The notes: generated by a model from the sequence alone, not told the origin. A DNA stretch of 64,000 nt from Neoechinorhynchus agilis (GCA_051530055.1 CM121342.1:2108001-2172000), one strand, 5' to 3'; positions 45,905 to 57,635 are shown, numbered from the stretch's first letter. Numbers and translations are program-made.

Positions 45905-46254
45905 TCTCCAGTACGAGCGTCAGTAAGTTTGTGTGTGTCCTATGGATTGTTTTGGGTTGAATAATTGCTTGTAAGTTGTCTTGGATTATTATTGCTTGTA
46001 AGTTTTTAAATATTCGAGTAAGGTTGTCTTTTTGCTTCAAGAAAGATTGCTGTTTTGCCGACGCCTTTTAAATTCATTGTTTACTGAAATGCCCTTATAA
46101 CCGGCTTATTTGGGAAGTTGCTTTGCACTTAGATACTTTGTCAACCGTTTATAACTCCGCTCGTCTAGCTTCTTAGCTTTAACTAATTCGAGAAAGATGC
46201 ACACAAACACCCAATTTGTATTTTTTTCTTATAACATAATATATTTTTAACAAC
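45905..46254. other. Gap between two RLE-LINE copies
   Basis: AT-rich, non-coding, presumably the 5' UTR of the 43031-45904 copy plus the 3' tail (TTAAAAATATATTATG type) of the next copy at 46240. No gene is seen. Confidence 0.4.
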
Positions 46255-48947
46255 TCAAACAATCTGTTTGAAGCACACTAACCACAACCCGCCAAATTCC
46301 AGCTTTTGTCCTTCCTCGACCGTCACCATCACGCTGGAAGCATTGCCTCGTTGTACTGCCAGCGAGATATTTTGTCGAAGGAATACGCATGCTCTTGAGT
46401 CTCCGGTTGCCTCTATCAATTTCTTCGAGACATCCTGGAGCAGAGAGAGTGCCGAGCTGCAGAGCGCTCCATACGTCTCTACCCCAAAGGGGACAAAATA
46501 GTGAACCCTCGATAAGTGAAGATATTTCCGAATTTTCCTCCCTTCCGCTGCACTGGCGGCACCACCGGCGATTTCGAGGGAGTAGGGGATGTTGCTGGCT
46601 GCGAGGGCGTCCACACACGTGGCGTCCCAGAGAAGGCATTTGCCCTCCCGCCACGGGAAGACCGAAATTTCATCGGGCCTACGGCCGTCTAGTCTACAGA
46701 GGTGGGCGGGTTCCAAGATGTTGAGGAAGTTCGCTGTTTTCAACGCCCGAGAAATTACGCTATTAATCTCAGAATGGCGCGAGAACCTTCCTCCTGACTT
46801 TCGGCAAAGGAGACCGTGTCGCCCGAAAGCATCAACCAAAGACCCACATCGACAGCGATGGGGCGTGCATATCGGGAGACCAAGTCTTAAGGATACTGCG
46901 ATCCTCGTTACCTCATCAGTAAGAAGAGTTCCTACTGATACCCGAGGAAAAGCCTCCAGCCACGCCCAGATTCTCGTGTTGAAACTGCCAACTGTCTAGC
47001 TCGGACGGTCCCATCGCGAGAACCTGAAAGTAGAGAGCTGTGAGCTCTCGCGACAAGAGCTCCGTCCCAGATCGACTGTCTGAGGCCATTCACGGGAACA
47101 TGGTTAGCGCCTGTCTGCTGCAACCATTCCTCAACAGCCACCACGAAATCCCGGTCAAGACAGAACTTTTCCTTTAAAATTTTCTTCGATACTGGTAGGC
47201 TCCCCTAAAACGATCCAAGAAAGGCCGGCAAAGCAAGGTACACTAGTGCTCGAATCCCCAATCCCCCAGATGACAAAGGCAAAGAAGCTTGTCGCCATGC
47301 CTCATCTAAGAGCTGGGCATTTAAAATACGCTCGAGACAAGCCCTCAGCTTGCCGTCGAGCTTTGCCAATCTTTCCTTATGTTTGAAAAGTGTTGCTGTG
47401 CGAACCTTGTACAATAATTTGGGATGAAGAGCGCGTTCTTTATGAGAAACAAGGCTTCATGAGCCGAGAGAGCGCTCACCCAATCGCACATCAACGAAAG
47501 TTTCGGTATGGTATGGCCGATATCATCTTCAACATTTGAATCGAAGACGCAACTGCCCAGGAGGCTGAGTTGCTCCCGAGTCACGAGTTTCAGACCGGGA
47601 ACTACGGCCTCGAACTCAGCCATTAGTTATTTGACTTTGGTGGCGTCTCCAATATTCAATACAAGGAGCTCACATTTTCCAGCATTGAGCTCAATGCCCA
47701 TCTTCGAGGTCTCCCTAATCAGCGTCTCCAAATCGCGCAGTACAACGGAAGGATCACCTCCGAGCGTAGCGTCATCCAAGTACCAAGCGTTGAAGCTGGA
47801 ATGGAGATAATGCGCTATTGGATTTACTGTTACTGAGAATGCGATTGGACCGAGGGGATCTCCTTGCTGCACTCCTTTTTCGGACCAAATGAGGTGGTCT
47901 TCGAAAAGCAAAGGAGTCGCCGTCCCGCAGGCATTGAGAAAATACTGGAAGGCTTCTGGTGCGTGATCCCTAATTGCGCAGAACATGCTTTCTCTATTGA
48001 GAGAGTTAAAGGCGTTCCGAAAATCGCACTTAAGAATCACGCACGGCTCTGAGCTTCTCGTAGCAAAGTTTCGGAGCGAGTGGACAATAGCTTCCGCCCC
48101 GCAGGATGTGCAGCAGCCCACTTCCGCTACTACATGGGTGCTTCGACCGGAGTATTTGTAGCATCTCGCTGTCTCGTTTTGCGAAACTGTCGTAGGATGA
48201 CAATAACCGAACAGCCCATCGAACATCTCCAGGTGATGGAATTTCAAAACTTCCGCTACTACATGGGTGCTTCGACCGGAGTATTTGTAGCATCTCGCTG
48301 TCTCCTTTTGCGAAACTGTCGTAGGATGACAATAACCGAACAGCCCATCGAACATCTCCGTCCGCAAGCTTCGAAGAGACACGTTCAGTCAGTGATCGCT
48401 TTGAAAAACGGCAGCGATACTCTTCCTTCGTGCGTCCGTTACGAACCTCGCGGTGATTCCTTTCAAAATTGTTAAATATTTGTTCAAAGGAGGCTAACCT
48501 TTCCTTGATTGTTGATGTCAAAGACACCCCAGAATCACCGCTGGTGCAGAGGAATAAGCGCGGGAAAGCGAAGAGCCATGTCCATGAAGGCGCACAGTTC
48601 GTTTGCAGGCAATCGTTGAGCAATCCCGTAAATGCTTTGGCGACCAGATATCGCGCGCCTTTAGGGATCCGTTTCAGGACGTTCCTGGGCAGAAACCGCA
48701 CGATATCAGGTATCGAAATAGAATCAGTGGTGATCTGAGGGGTCTCAGGCACGAAAGGTTCGGTTAATTGTGGCGGAGAACCAGACCCACTACAGCGGAG
48801 ATCCCGGGGACCATGGACAAACAAAACCCCCAGATTGGTTAATTTAAAAGACCTACCGCAAACCGGACACAAACCAATAGAGACGCGTGGGAGCCCGGCA
48901 GCGTTGGTCTTCTCAGGTTGAACGTGATCGATAAGTGGCGCGTTCAA
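46255..48947 (-). mobile_element. RLE-LINE copy, internally deleted and rearranged
   Basis: The N-terminus (from 48947) keeps a clear finger, CPVCGRSFKLTNLGVLF, then H and C, the C2H-type finger expected at the start of R2/NeSL-like proteins. The linker follows (KLADGDVRWAVRLLSS). RT begins only at GCCTSCGAEAIVH, so the fingers with the RPIAIG motif are deleted, and a 110-bp duplicated block sits at the junction. Remaining motifs: LKCDFRNAFNSL, GVQQGDPLGPIAF, WYLDDATLGG, RRPDEISVFPW and LLWDATCVDALAASN. At the C-terminus LRQNISLAVQRGNASS. At least four frame breaks. The 3' end matches the 17.8 and 24.6 kb pieces. Confidence 0.85.
48121..48359. repeat. 110-bp tandem duplication inside the RLE-LINE
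   Basis: 48121-48230 recurs at 48250-48359 with a single difference seen by eye and a 19-bp spacer (period 129). On the minus strand the unit encodes part of the linker (GDVRWAVRLLSSYDSFAK). The repeat sits exactly where about 180 codons of the RT fingers are missing relative to the 43-46 kb copy. Confidence 0.9.
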
Positions 48948-49135
48948 ATTTCTGCGTCAGCAGCATCGATTGTAGGCGATTTGAACACATTGTGACGTAA
49001 TTTGGAATTTCGGCAAAACCTATCCGATGCTGAGATCGTCCTGAGCCTTCTTGAAGGTATAGGGCTGGGAGGTGAATCTGATCCGTCGCTATATTCATCG
49101 TCTGATTTCCTCATATTCGTTCCGTCAATTTCCAT
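48945..49135 (-). CDS. Possible host exon beginning with ATG, cut off by a LINE
   Basis: From the ATG at 49135 the minus strand encodes about 63 residues: MEIDGTNMRKSDDEY, an acidic/Ser/Pro patch (GSDSPPSPIPSRR), then a basic part (KLRHNVFKSP). Composition and phospho-site-like SP motifs look like a regulatory N-terminus, but I do not recognise the family. The frame stops right where the RLE-LINE 5' end (48947) begins, so the gene may be truncated by the insertion, or the LINE may lie in its intron. Confidence 0.35.
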
Positions 49136-49180
49136 TGTTTCGCAGGAGTTTTTGATTGTTCAAAGTTCGAAAATTAAAAG

Positions 49181-49569
49181 TAATACATTTAATATACACG
49201 TGGTTTTACCTTTTCAATTATCCTTCGCTCACAAATAAATTATGCAAATTTTTGAGCCAAACAAGAAATCTTAGCTAATCTATGTCAACTTTGTATCTAA
49301 ACTAAATTACAAAATAGTTCAATTCCCTTTTCGTATCTCAATTCACAGAGTGCAACAGCGCTTAAAGAATTAGTAAGATTCTACGCGAACTATATTCAAC
49401 AATGATTCGAAGAAAGAAAATTCGTGCCTAAACGATTAAATCGTTGTTTTAAATCTTCGAGTTGACATAGATTAGCTAAGATTTCTTGTTAGGCTCAAAA
49501 ATTTGCATAATTCATTTGTGAGCGAAGGATAATTGAAAAGGTAAAACCACGTGTATATTAAATGTATTA
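49181..49569. mobile_element. MITE-like palindrome with 110-bp terminal inverted repeats
   Basis: Arms 49181-49290 and 49460-49569 are reverse complements with about two mismatches, separated by 169 bp of AT-rich sequence. The ends read TA-ATACATTTAAT ... ATTAAATGTAT-TA, so a TA target duplication (Tc1/mariner style) is possible. No transposase is present; it is non-autonomous and, given the arm identity, relatively young. Confidence 0.88.
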
Positions 49570-49911
49570 ACTCCCATCACAATCCCATTAAAAGGGCAAA
49601 AATGCGAATAGAACATTTTATGAATCATCTTCCACTTTACGTCGTCCAGAATAATGTTCCTAACTGTCGTTAAAAACCCAACTGATTGTGATGAAGAGAC
49701 ACTCTTCACCAAAAATGGTACCTCTCGTTGAAAAATAAAGAGCATTCAACAACGAGAAATGAAAACCCCGAGCTTTAGACAACAGCGAAAAAAGGTTGTA
49801 TTCCAAAATCACTAAATGAGATTTTAAGAAAGCAGAACTTATTTGCTGGTTCATTGTCATAGAAACCTAGGTTAATTACTAGTATACTCAAATACATTAC
49901 GGATTAATTCA
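49570..49911. other. No convincing gene
   Basis: A minus-strand ATG frame of 66 codons (49860-49660) shows no domain. Otherwise AT-rich spacer before the small membrane protein. Confidence 0.35.
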
Positions 49912-50304
49912 ATGAACTTGGCAGACATTCATGAAGACGCGATGAATTCTACAATGGCTCTGATTCCGAACGTGACTGCCGAAGTAACTGTGATGAGTTG
50001 TTACAAATCGATTACTTACTCGTTAGCTATAATGTTCGTTTCGATCTTCTCCAGTTTTATTACAGCCTTATTGCTGATACCTTTTTTAATTGTTAACTAT
50101 ATTCATGTCAATAGATGTGCTGCAAGGAGAAGCAAATCAATTCCACGTCGATTGCCTCCTCCAGCAAGGCGACTCGATCAGCAAAACATCGAGCTTCGTT
50201 CTCTGGAAAAAAATGAGCATTCAAGTGTGAACGCTGTCCGATATCCTATGCCCATTGTTAACATTCTACCAAAAAGAAACGCAAAGTCGGAAATTGTAAA
50301 CTAA
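49912..50304 (+). CDS. Small single-pass membrane protein, unknown (130 aa)
   Basis: The frame opens at an ATG and encodes 130 residues. The N-terminal 33 residues are polar with NST and NVT glycosylation sequons. A hydrophobic segment at about 36-64 (SLAIMFVSIFSSFITALLL then IPFLIVNYI) is long enough to span the membrane. The C-terminal half is basic (RCAARRSKSIPRRLPPPARR), as expected for a cytoplasmic side, and ends with PIVNILPKRNAK. Topology N-out/C-in is inferred. No family is recognised. The neighbours are a MITE and a repeat foldback; the next host gene, an RNA-binding protein, is 1.8 kb away on the other strand. Confidence 0.5.
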   Translation: MNLADIHEDAMNSTMALIPNVTAEVTVMSCYKSITYSLAIMFVSIFSSFITALLLIPFLIVNYIHVNRCAARRSKSIPRRLPPPARRLDQQNIELRSLEKNEHSSVNAVRYPMPIVNILPKRNAKSEIVN

Positions 50305-50944
50305 TGGAATTAAGCTAAACAGTGAAATCTAGTTGCTGAATGCATTTTAAAGGTTGCACATAAGTAAATCGATATTTAAAGGCATTTTATTAAGACGCCT
50401 TTGAGTGGCAGTTGGAATCGGTGAAAAAAGCAGATAAGAAACCAAAGAATGAACAGAAACTTCTTCAAGTCATCGCACTTTGCGCCGATGAACGCTTCCC
50501 GTGTAGGCTGGAGCCATTTCTAAGAATTTGAAATGACAAATCAATGATATAAATAATTGTTTTACTGATAAGGTCTACAGTTGCCATAAAATTTCACAAA
50601 AAGCCTAGATGATGCCTCTTTTTTAAGTTCGGGCTTTCGTCGTAACAATGTTTAGAGGGCACTTGAGCTTTGAACGTCTTTTAAATAGCAAAATTAAGCA
50701 GTTCGCACAACTTTTGCCGTAACAAACAACTCATTGAGTAAAAATCCCAACTTAAATGCACGGAATATTCGTATTTCTCCATTCCAGCGGATTTCGCCGA
50801 AATCAAAGGAACCAACGATAAAAATGGGTGTCTTATTAAGATTTATTTGAAAAACGATTGAAATTCGCGAGACGCAGATTAAAAATCAGACTCTAGAACA
50901 AAAAGAAATCAATTCACGCAGTAATTTCTGTATCAGCTTTGAGT

Positions 50945-51950
50945 TCCAATAAAGTCAAAACAGCATATCTTTTCGAAAAAAAACTTTTAATAGAAAATAT
51001 ATTTGAAAATTAAATAATAAAATTTTTATAACACGATTTTTCAAGTATAAAAAGAGAACGAATTATCAATCCGTGAATGATCATTAAAGAAAAAAAGTAG
51101 GATGTTGTTGACAAGCGACCCAAATAATAACATATTTAAGCACCCGAATGCGATCCTTAATAAGGAAAATAGATTGTATAAAATGTGAAATAAGCGCAGT
51201 AAATGTGCCCACCCTGAACCAGACGCAAGAAAGCATATTTATTTTTAGTTTGCTTCCATGATTAGACAGTATTTCTGCCAATAAGAATATCTCCTGTTCA
51301 GTATCCATTTTTCACGGCTGATAATTTTCCCTGGGCTTTCAGGGAAGTGCAGTGATTTTATGTGTTTCCTCGATCCACGATATCGGTGGGCTGTGTGCCC
51401 AAGGAAAATTTTCAGCCGTGAAAGAGGCCACACATAGATAACGAACAAAAGGTACCGACTGGCCAGATCTTTTTAACAATATAAAAAACATATTTTTGTG
51501 ATATTTTAAGGAAAAATCGTTGTATGATATCCATATTAGCCTTCACGGGGACTATGCACAATACTTAAATGCATCCTAGTTTGTCAATACGGTAATTTCG
51601 ATGTCCTATAAATTTCTATTGATTTCATTGGCTTTTAATGAAAGGAATCGAATCATTGTTTAGAAGTCTTCACGAGGTAAATAAATTTTTTATTAAAAAC
51701 ATTTCGAACCTCGCTGGGGATCGTCATCATAAGTATGGAGTACATTTTCCCTATTGAGGATTGGATTCGGGTGCTTAAATATGTTTTTTATTTGGCTTGC
51801 TTGTCAACAACATCCGGCTTTTTCTTTAATGATCTCTCTCGGATTGATAATCCTTTCTCTCGTTTTATAGAAGGGAAATCATGTAAATTTTAAAATATAT
51901 TTTCTATTAAAAGTTTTTCTCGAAAAGATATGCTGTTTTGACTGGGAAGA
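50945..51950. repeat. Large inverted repeat, arms about 205 bp
   Basis: 50945-51160 and 51750-51950 are reverse complements with small indels (shared CAAAACAGCATATCTTTTCGA, AACTTTTAATAGAAAATATAT, ATTATCAATCCG, GTTGTTGACAAGC, ACATATTTAAGCACCCGAAT). The unit is related to the repeats at 34.2-34.5 and 60.66 kb. Inside, at 51701-51735 on the minus strand, lies a hairpin followed by TTCGAAATG resembling that at 60.27-60.36 kb. The flanking 50305-50945 and 51950-52120 hold no recognised gene. Confidence 0.82.
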
Positions 51951-52120
51951 GCAGCACAAAGCTCCGATGTTCAGCTTTGAACCTTTATGATTTTAGGGAG
52001 TTTTTAATTTCTTCGCGATTTCATTGATATGGTAAAAAATGCTGCCCAGCTGACGACATGAACGTTTATTGCCTCGGCCACTCCTCGAACACCATTAAAG
52101 GCAACTCCTTTCAGTTGGAT

Positions 52121-52959
52121 TTATCTCGATCGCGAACGATCACGATGCTCCCCACCGTGTCCACCGGATTGTTGCGATGATCTGTAATACGAACCTCCGC
52201 CGCCGCCACCGCCTTCTCTACGAGGCTCAGGGCAATTTCGGCTGATGTGCCCCATTTGATTACAATTGAAGCACTTTATATCTCCTCGTTGTCCTCCACC
52301 GCGCCCTCCACGGCCTCCATATCGTCCTCCACCGGCTCCATCGTCATATCGATCACCACCATATCGACCACCACCACCACCGGATTCATAACGATCTCCA
52401 CCACCACTACTACTGCCATATCGACCACCGCCACTGGATTCATAACGATCGGTTCCTCCGTATCTATCTCCACCGCCACCGTAACGGCCTCCGCCTCCTC
52501 CATATCGACCACCACCACTGTCGTAACGGTCACCACCTGAACCATATCCTCCACGACCTCCACCGCCTCCACGGGATCTATTACGTCACCGAGTCAATCC
52601 TTCTTTTTATACGTGTGAGAGCGAAAAACCCTCCCGAATGAACTGGGTAACCCACCACCTCTCGCATATTGAACACTGATGTTCTGGCTGTTAAGTTCAA
52701 TCCCATTCATCTTCTCCACGGCATCCCTAGCATCGTCCGACGATTCAAAAGTGACGAAAGCAAAACAGTTGCCTTGAGTGTCTGTTCAAAGGAGAATAAT
52801 GAGCGCAAATGCAAAGTTGCCCGAGTGAAAACACTTACATCCATCGCCACGAGGCTGTTTCAGATTACACCGCCTAATCTCACCAAACTTCTTGAACGCA
52901 CTTTCGACGTCACCTTCAGTCGTCGATGGATGCAGATTGCCAATGTATAACTCCGTCAT
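52121..52959 (-). CDS. RRM - RGG/RYGG-rich - CCHC RNA-binding protein (three exons, 235 aa)
   Basis: Exons on the minus strand are 52959-52839, 52781-52652 and 52577-52121, with introns of 57 bp (GTAAGT...AACAG) and 74 bp (GTTACC...AATAG); the junctions keep one frame of 235 codons. Residues 1-80 form an RRM: RNP2 LYIGNL, RNP1 GNCFAFVTF, then NGIELNSQNISVQYARG. Residues about 86-180 are Gly-rich with repeated GGRYGG and DRYESGG units, typical arginine-methylation and phase-separation sequence. A CCHC knuckle follows (CFNCNQMGHISRNC), then a short RS-like tail (HRDRSRSR). RRM plus CCHC plus RS recalls SRSF7-type splicing factors, while the RGG part recalls CIRBP/hnRNP proteins. Its role is likely pre-mRNA binding in the nucleus. 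The second donor is inferred from the frame. Confidence 0.85.
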
Positions 52960-53246
52960 TGAATGGTGTATGAGCAACACTGGTACTTGTGAGGACGGAG
53001 AGGGAGAGGAAATCCAAACGCGAACGTGTGTGCGTATGTGCGAAGCGTTATGTGGCGCACGAAGAGGGGACATGTGGCGAGAAAGAATCAACCGAATGGT
53101 GGGAAAACAAATGTGTAACTGGAATGATGATGTCATCAAAGTTGTGGTCAACGATATAGCGTTTTGTCGGACTTTTAAAGTCCTAACACGATTTAATACA
53201 CACACAAATCATGACAGAAAAGAGTTGGGGAAAAAGACGTGATTTG

Positions 53247-53254
53247 TGACGTCA
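53247..53254. promoter_or_regulatory. Palindromic CRE/ATF site upstream of the RRM gene
   Basis: A perfect TGACGTCA about 290 bp upstream of the RRM-gene ATG. The gene lies on the minus strand, so this is in its likely promoter. A polypyrimidine-AG (TTTCCTCTCCCTCTCCG, then TCCTCACAAG) lies about 30 nt before the ATG. Confidence 0.45.
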
Positions 53255-53259
53255 TCGAA

Positions 53260-54807
53260 ATTAATTTGCTCGTTGCATTAAGCGTAAAAATTAAAAAGAA
53301 TATATTGATTCCGATTTTTCGGCATAAATACTAAAAAATAACTTACACAAGAAAAACCCATTCATAAATGCGTGATCCTTTTTTTCACCGGCATATAAAA
53401 AACATGAACAATTCAATTTTCAAACCGTCAAATCATAAAAATGTTTGCGAAATGACGTTTGAACTATACAAAAGTCAACTGCGAACGTCACTAGGCAGTG
53501 ACGTATGATCAAAACTTATTTCTGGGGATTCGGTCATAAGAAAAAATAGATGTTGATTTATTAATTCTCAATATTTCGTAAGGGTTACTTACAAGTTTTT
53601 TCGACGAAATATTTTTTAACTAATAAATTAATTACACTTTCGGTGAGAATAATCCTGGTCATTACGTATTTTATTTATTCGAGATATTTCGCGAGGTATC
53701 CTCGCCTCTTCAGTCATTGTTTGCAAGAATTTTATTATCCCGAGGGACTTTCGATGGTTAATAATTTAATCTCTATTTTTCTTATCATTAATGAACACAT
53801 AAATAAACAACTTCTTTGCAACAATTTTTTTATTTCGGTCGGGATTCGATCACTCTCAGGACGTCTCCAAACAATACCAAAATGTAATGTGGCGATATTC
53901 ACTACGCTCAAAACCTTGGCGATTTTCTTTCAACCAATTAATGAAGGCTAAAACGAGGTTTGCACATTCGAATTTGTAGGAGCTGGTTCATAACGTCATG
54001 GAAACGAATTACTCCAACCTGCCCATCATTTGTTTAAAGTTCGTTCGAAAAAGTATTCTTACAAACGCTTGCTCTGTTTCACCCAAAACAACACCGTTCC
54101 CTATGAGACATCAAGTTTAAAGCGAATCATCGACGTATAAAACAAAATTTAAGGAGCTGCGCCTTTTTGACGAGTTAGTAATGGTTTGCAAAAGAACTTT
54201 TAACATTTGTGGTAAAAAGTAGATTTTGAAGCCGCTGTCGCATTTTTACCAGCAAATAAGCTCGTTTAATCCTCATCGGAACGATTTTTGTACGTCCCGT
54301 TCTTGGAGATAAAAACGTATGGAATTATGTGAGTTTCGCATATCAGTGAGCTGTACGCAAACATGAGATTACTTTCGCCCTCTCTCTATGTTGCATCAGG
54401 ATGACTTTTACGTTTCACTTTGAACCCAATTTTGCCTCATCTATAACACAATTGGAAAAATCCCGATACCGGGAAAGATCCATGGAACTGCACGATTTTT
54501 AATGGATTTTCTAGCTCGGGGCAACGCGAAATTCTGAAAACTGATTTCTGAAGCACGGAATCAGGATGTAAATCGGAACAAACGATTTGGATTTAGCTGT
54601 TCACTTGATATTTTCGCCAATGTAAATAACCATTTAGATCTATAATTTTCAACCTTAGTACAATTAATTTGATGGTTCAAGCAAATATTACAAAAAACAA
54701 GAAAATAAGCAGAAGAGAAAAATATCTTTTTTATTTGCCAGCATAAACGTTAAATTTTATTTTTTTAACTTGAACTTTTATACTTCCAATTCAGATGATC
54801 AACGCTC
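53260..54807. other. Intergenic with a hammerhead-like hairpin; no gene
   Basis: No convincing ORF. On the minus strand, 53713-53683 has the order CTGAAGA, G, GCGAGG-ATA-CCTCGC, GAAATATC, as in hammerhead-like cores at Penelope-element ends. 53280-53330 resembles the outer arm of the 60.2-60.56 kb palindrome (GCGTAAAAATTAAAA, then TTGATTCC). The rest is AT-rich. Confidence 0.45.
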
Positions 54808-56746
54808 CTATTCATCGGCGCTGGCATAAATGCTGGTTGCATTGCCCCGCTGCACCGCAATGCTTATTTTTTGCGCCAAGAACGACGTCGATCTTGGCTC
54901 TCCGGTCGCCGCGTTGATTCGTTTCCCCAAGTCCTTCACGAGGGCCAGTGCCGACCCTCCCAAGGCTCCATACGTTTCCACACCGAAGGGGACAAAATGG
55001 TAATTTCGGATTAGGTCCCTGTATTTTGAGAATTTCCGACCCTCTGCAGCCGTCGCCGCTCCTCCTGGACCTTTTTTTCGGGTGGCTGATGTTGGAGTTT
55101 GCCAACGTGTCCACACACGTTGCATCCCACAACAAACATTTTCCCTCCCGCCAAGGAAATACGGTCACGCCATCAGGGCGTCTTCCATCTAATCTACAAA
55201 GATTAGTGGATTCTAGAATGTTTTAGAGGGAAAGCGTTTTTAGGGTCCTACTCAGAATGGCATTGATTTCAGCATTCCTTGGAAATCGTCCCGATGACGT
55301 CTTGCATATGAGACCGTGTCTCCCCCGAAGAGTCCACTATAGTGCCGCAGCGGCAGCGATGATGGATGCAAATCGGTAGGCCAAATCTCAAGGATAGTGC
55401 GATCCTGACGACTGAGTCAGCAAGGAGAGTTCCAAGTTTCCCTACAGGGAGAGGCTACCAGCCGGACCTGAGACACCTCATCCAGAATGTCTTTGAAAGA
55501 GTTGTGAATCTTCTGAACAAGAGGAATGCCCCAAGACGACTGTTTGCACTCATTTGCGGGGAGCTAGTTGATGCCAGTCAATTGATACCATTGAGATAAT
55601 CCCGTGGCAAAGATCCCATCCTTCACTGATATGCTTAAAATGGCATCGACATAGACTTTACTTGCCCGGCAAGAGGAGAGGAAGGCGGGTAAAGCGAAGT
55701 CTGAAGTGGTGCGAACTCCCAAACCACCATAAGCCGTGGGAAAAGTAGCCTGTCGGCAACCTGTGTCAGAAAATTTGACATTCAATATATGTCCCAGCTG
55801 CTTACGAATTACCCCGTCGAGCTCTCCTAACAATTTGTCTTCTCCGAAACATGGAGCTGCTCTTAGCTTATCAAGCAATTTTGGCATATAGAGGCAATTC
55901 TTGATCAAGAAAAGACCTCATGTGCCGAAAGCTCAGAAGTTCGGCCGCAGAGCAATCTATTTTCGGGATCTGTGCGCGCAAGTCCTTCGCAACATTCTCA
56001 GCAAGAATGCAGCTCCCGAGGAGTGTGAGCTGGTCAAGCGTGATCATACCCAGACCAGGAGCAACTGATTCAAAATCGCTAGAGATTTGAGATCGCTGGT
56101 TTTCAGTTGCGTTCAGGACGAGAAGTTCGAATTTTTTGGGATTTATTTCTATTCCCAAGCGGTCAGCTTCATTCACAATCCTTTGAAGGTCGCCCAAAAC
56201 AACACTTGGATCGCCACCGAGTGTGGCATCGTCCAAGTACCAAGCGTTGAAAGGAGGAAACATTGAATGGGCAAGATCATTTACTGCGACGAAGAAGCCT
56301 ATCTGGCCGAGTGGATCTCCCTGTAGTACACCACTCTGCGACCAAATTATTTTGTCATTGTACAGCAGTGGCATATGGTTAGCATATGCTCTCCAGAAAT
56401 AGGGGTAAGCCTCTGGGACGACATCCTCGATCGTTTTTACCATTATTTCCCTTTTTAAGGTATTGAAAGCATTTTTAAAATCTATTTTCAGAATTGCTGT
56501 TGGCTTTGTTCTTTGGGGATAAATTTTCGCAACCAGCATTAGGCAACTAGAATCCATGGGTACATTATTTCGTTGCTTCAATATTCCCTCGATATTGAAT
56601 CTACTTTTAAAATTCAGCAAAGTGTCCTTTTTGTGGTCATGACCCAAACTTTGTTTGGCGTTACGACCCACAAAATATAATAATAGCACGTTTATTGGTA
56701 AAAAATACAGAATAGGACCCATGTACCTTTGGGTCCTCATAAGCAC
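54808..56746 (-). mobile_element. RLE-LINE copy, 5' truncated and decayed
   Basis: RT motifs on the minus strand are LKIDFKNAFNTLKREI, GVLQGDPLGQIGF and WYLDDATLGGDPSVV, then ESVAPGLGMITLDQL. Next comes ATFPTAYGGLGVRTT at about 55740. Then a decayed Cys/His region, TVFPWREGKCLLWDATCVD and YHFVPFGVETYGALGG, with the ending KISIAVQRGNATS. RT fingers are replaced by unrelated sequence near 56560-56746. Several frame breaks. It has the same domain order as the near-intact copy. Confidence 0.82.
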
Positions 56747-56779
56747 TCGAGTTCAAAGTTGTTCAAAAGAAAACCTTAC

Positions 56780-56975
56780 CGGTTAGGATGGGAATATCCA
56801 GCCAAGGGATGCCCGTTCGGGTGGGAATATGTGGTCGGAGGGATGCCCATTCGGGTGGGACCATCCAGTTGGAGAGATGTCCGTGCGGGTGAGAATATGT
56901 CCGTTCGTTTGAGAATATGTCCGTTCGTTTGAGAATATCCGTTTGGCTTGGAAGGTCCGTTCTGGTGAGAATTAA
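56780..56975. repeat. Degenerate minisatellite (about 20-bp unit)
   Basis: Repeated variants of GAATATGTCCGTTCGTTTGA: two perfect adjacent 20-bp copies at about 56890-56930. Flanking older variants have GATGCCCGTTCGGGTGGGAA-type sequence. Non-coding. Confidence 0.75.
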
Positions 56976-57022
56976 AGTTTATTGCTTGCTGGAGCGCTTA
57001 TAAGGTTGGTCTTTCCTCAGAA

Positions 57023-57635
57023 TCATTTCAGGTTATGATATCCGAGAAGATTGGGCAGCATGGAAAAAGGAGCGAAGCTATAGGGAGGTGCGATGTATAG
57101 GAGGTTGAAACGAATTAGGATTACGAGTGTTGTGCTCGTGTGAAAAGGGAGCGATATGTGGAAGAAATTGTGGTGGTAGGGTTGAGAGACGTTTTGATTG
57201 TTTAATGAAAATAGCATCAAGGCATTCGGTGAGAGGCGGAGAGTAAATTGTGCAAATGGGAATTGCCGAAGCTAGGGAATGTTTTATGATTGAGGTTAGG
57301 GAGGACATGGCCAAGGAAAGGTCATTTGTGGTGTCAGAGTGGAATGTGCGGATATTAGAGTTGAAATTTTTTTATAAAATTTTGGATGTGATGATCACGC
57401 TTATCCAAGACGGGGAAACGGGAAGATTACAAACGGCGAGGTGGGGCTTAGGTAGTGATAAGTGCAGAAGAGTGGTCAGAGTTCGCGGTGGAGGGAATTT
57501 AGAGGCGGATGAGTAGGCGTCGTTATTTGTGAACACTTTGCCGAGGTGAGCGTCAAGACGAGTTGGGAAATCAATAAGTTGACGCAACTCGGACAAGGGT
57601 AGAAGAGGAAATAGTTTATTGATGTTAGAAAACAA
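57023..57635 (-). mobile_element. LINE-D/E family fragment (endonuclease end and linker)
   Basis: The minus strand matches 29.15-29.52 kb closely: LSELRQLIDFPTRLDAHLGK, KVFTNNDAYSSASK, then a linker ending NSLASAIP-like (KHSLASAIPICT). It is a third piece of the Jockey/CR1-like family, about 600 bp, decayed. Confidence 0.72.

Noticed and set aside
52276-52572. Long Val/Glu/Met-rich ORF on the minus strand and Ser/Thr-rich ORF on the plus strand
   Set aside because: Both are other-frame readings of the Gly-rich exon of the RRM-RGG-CCHC gene.
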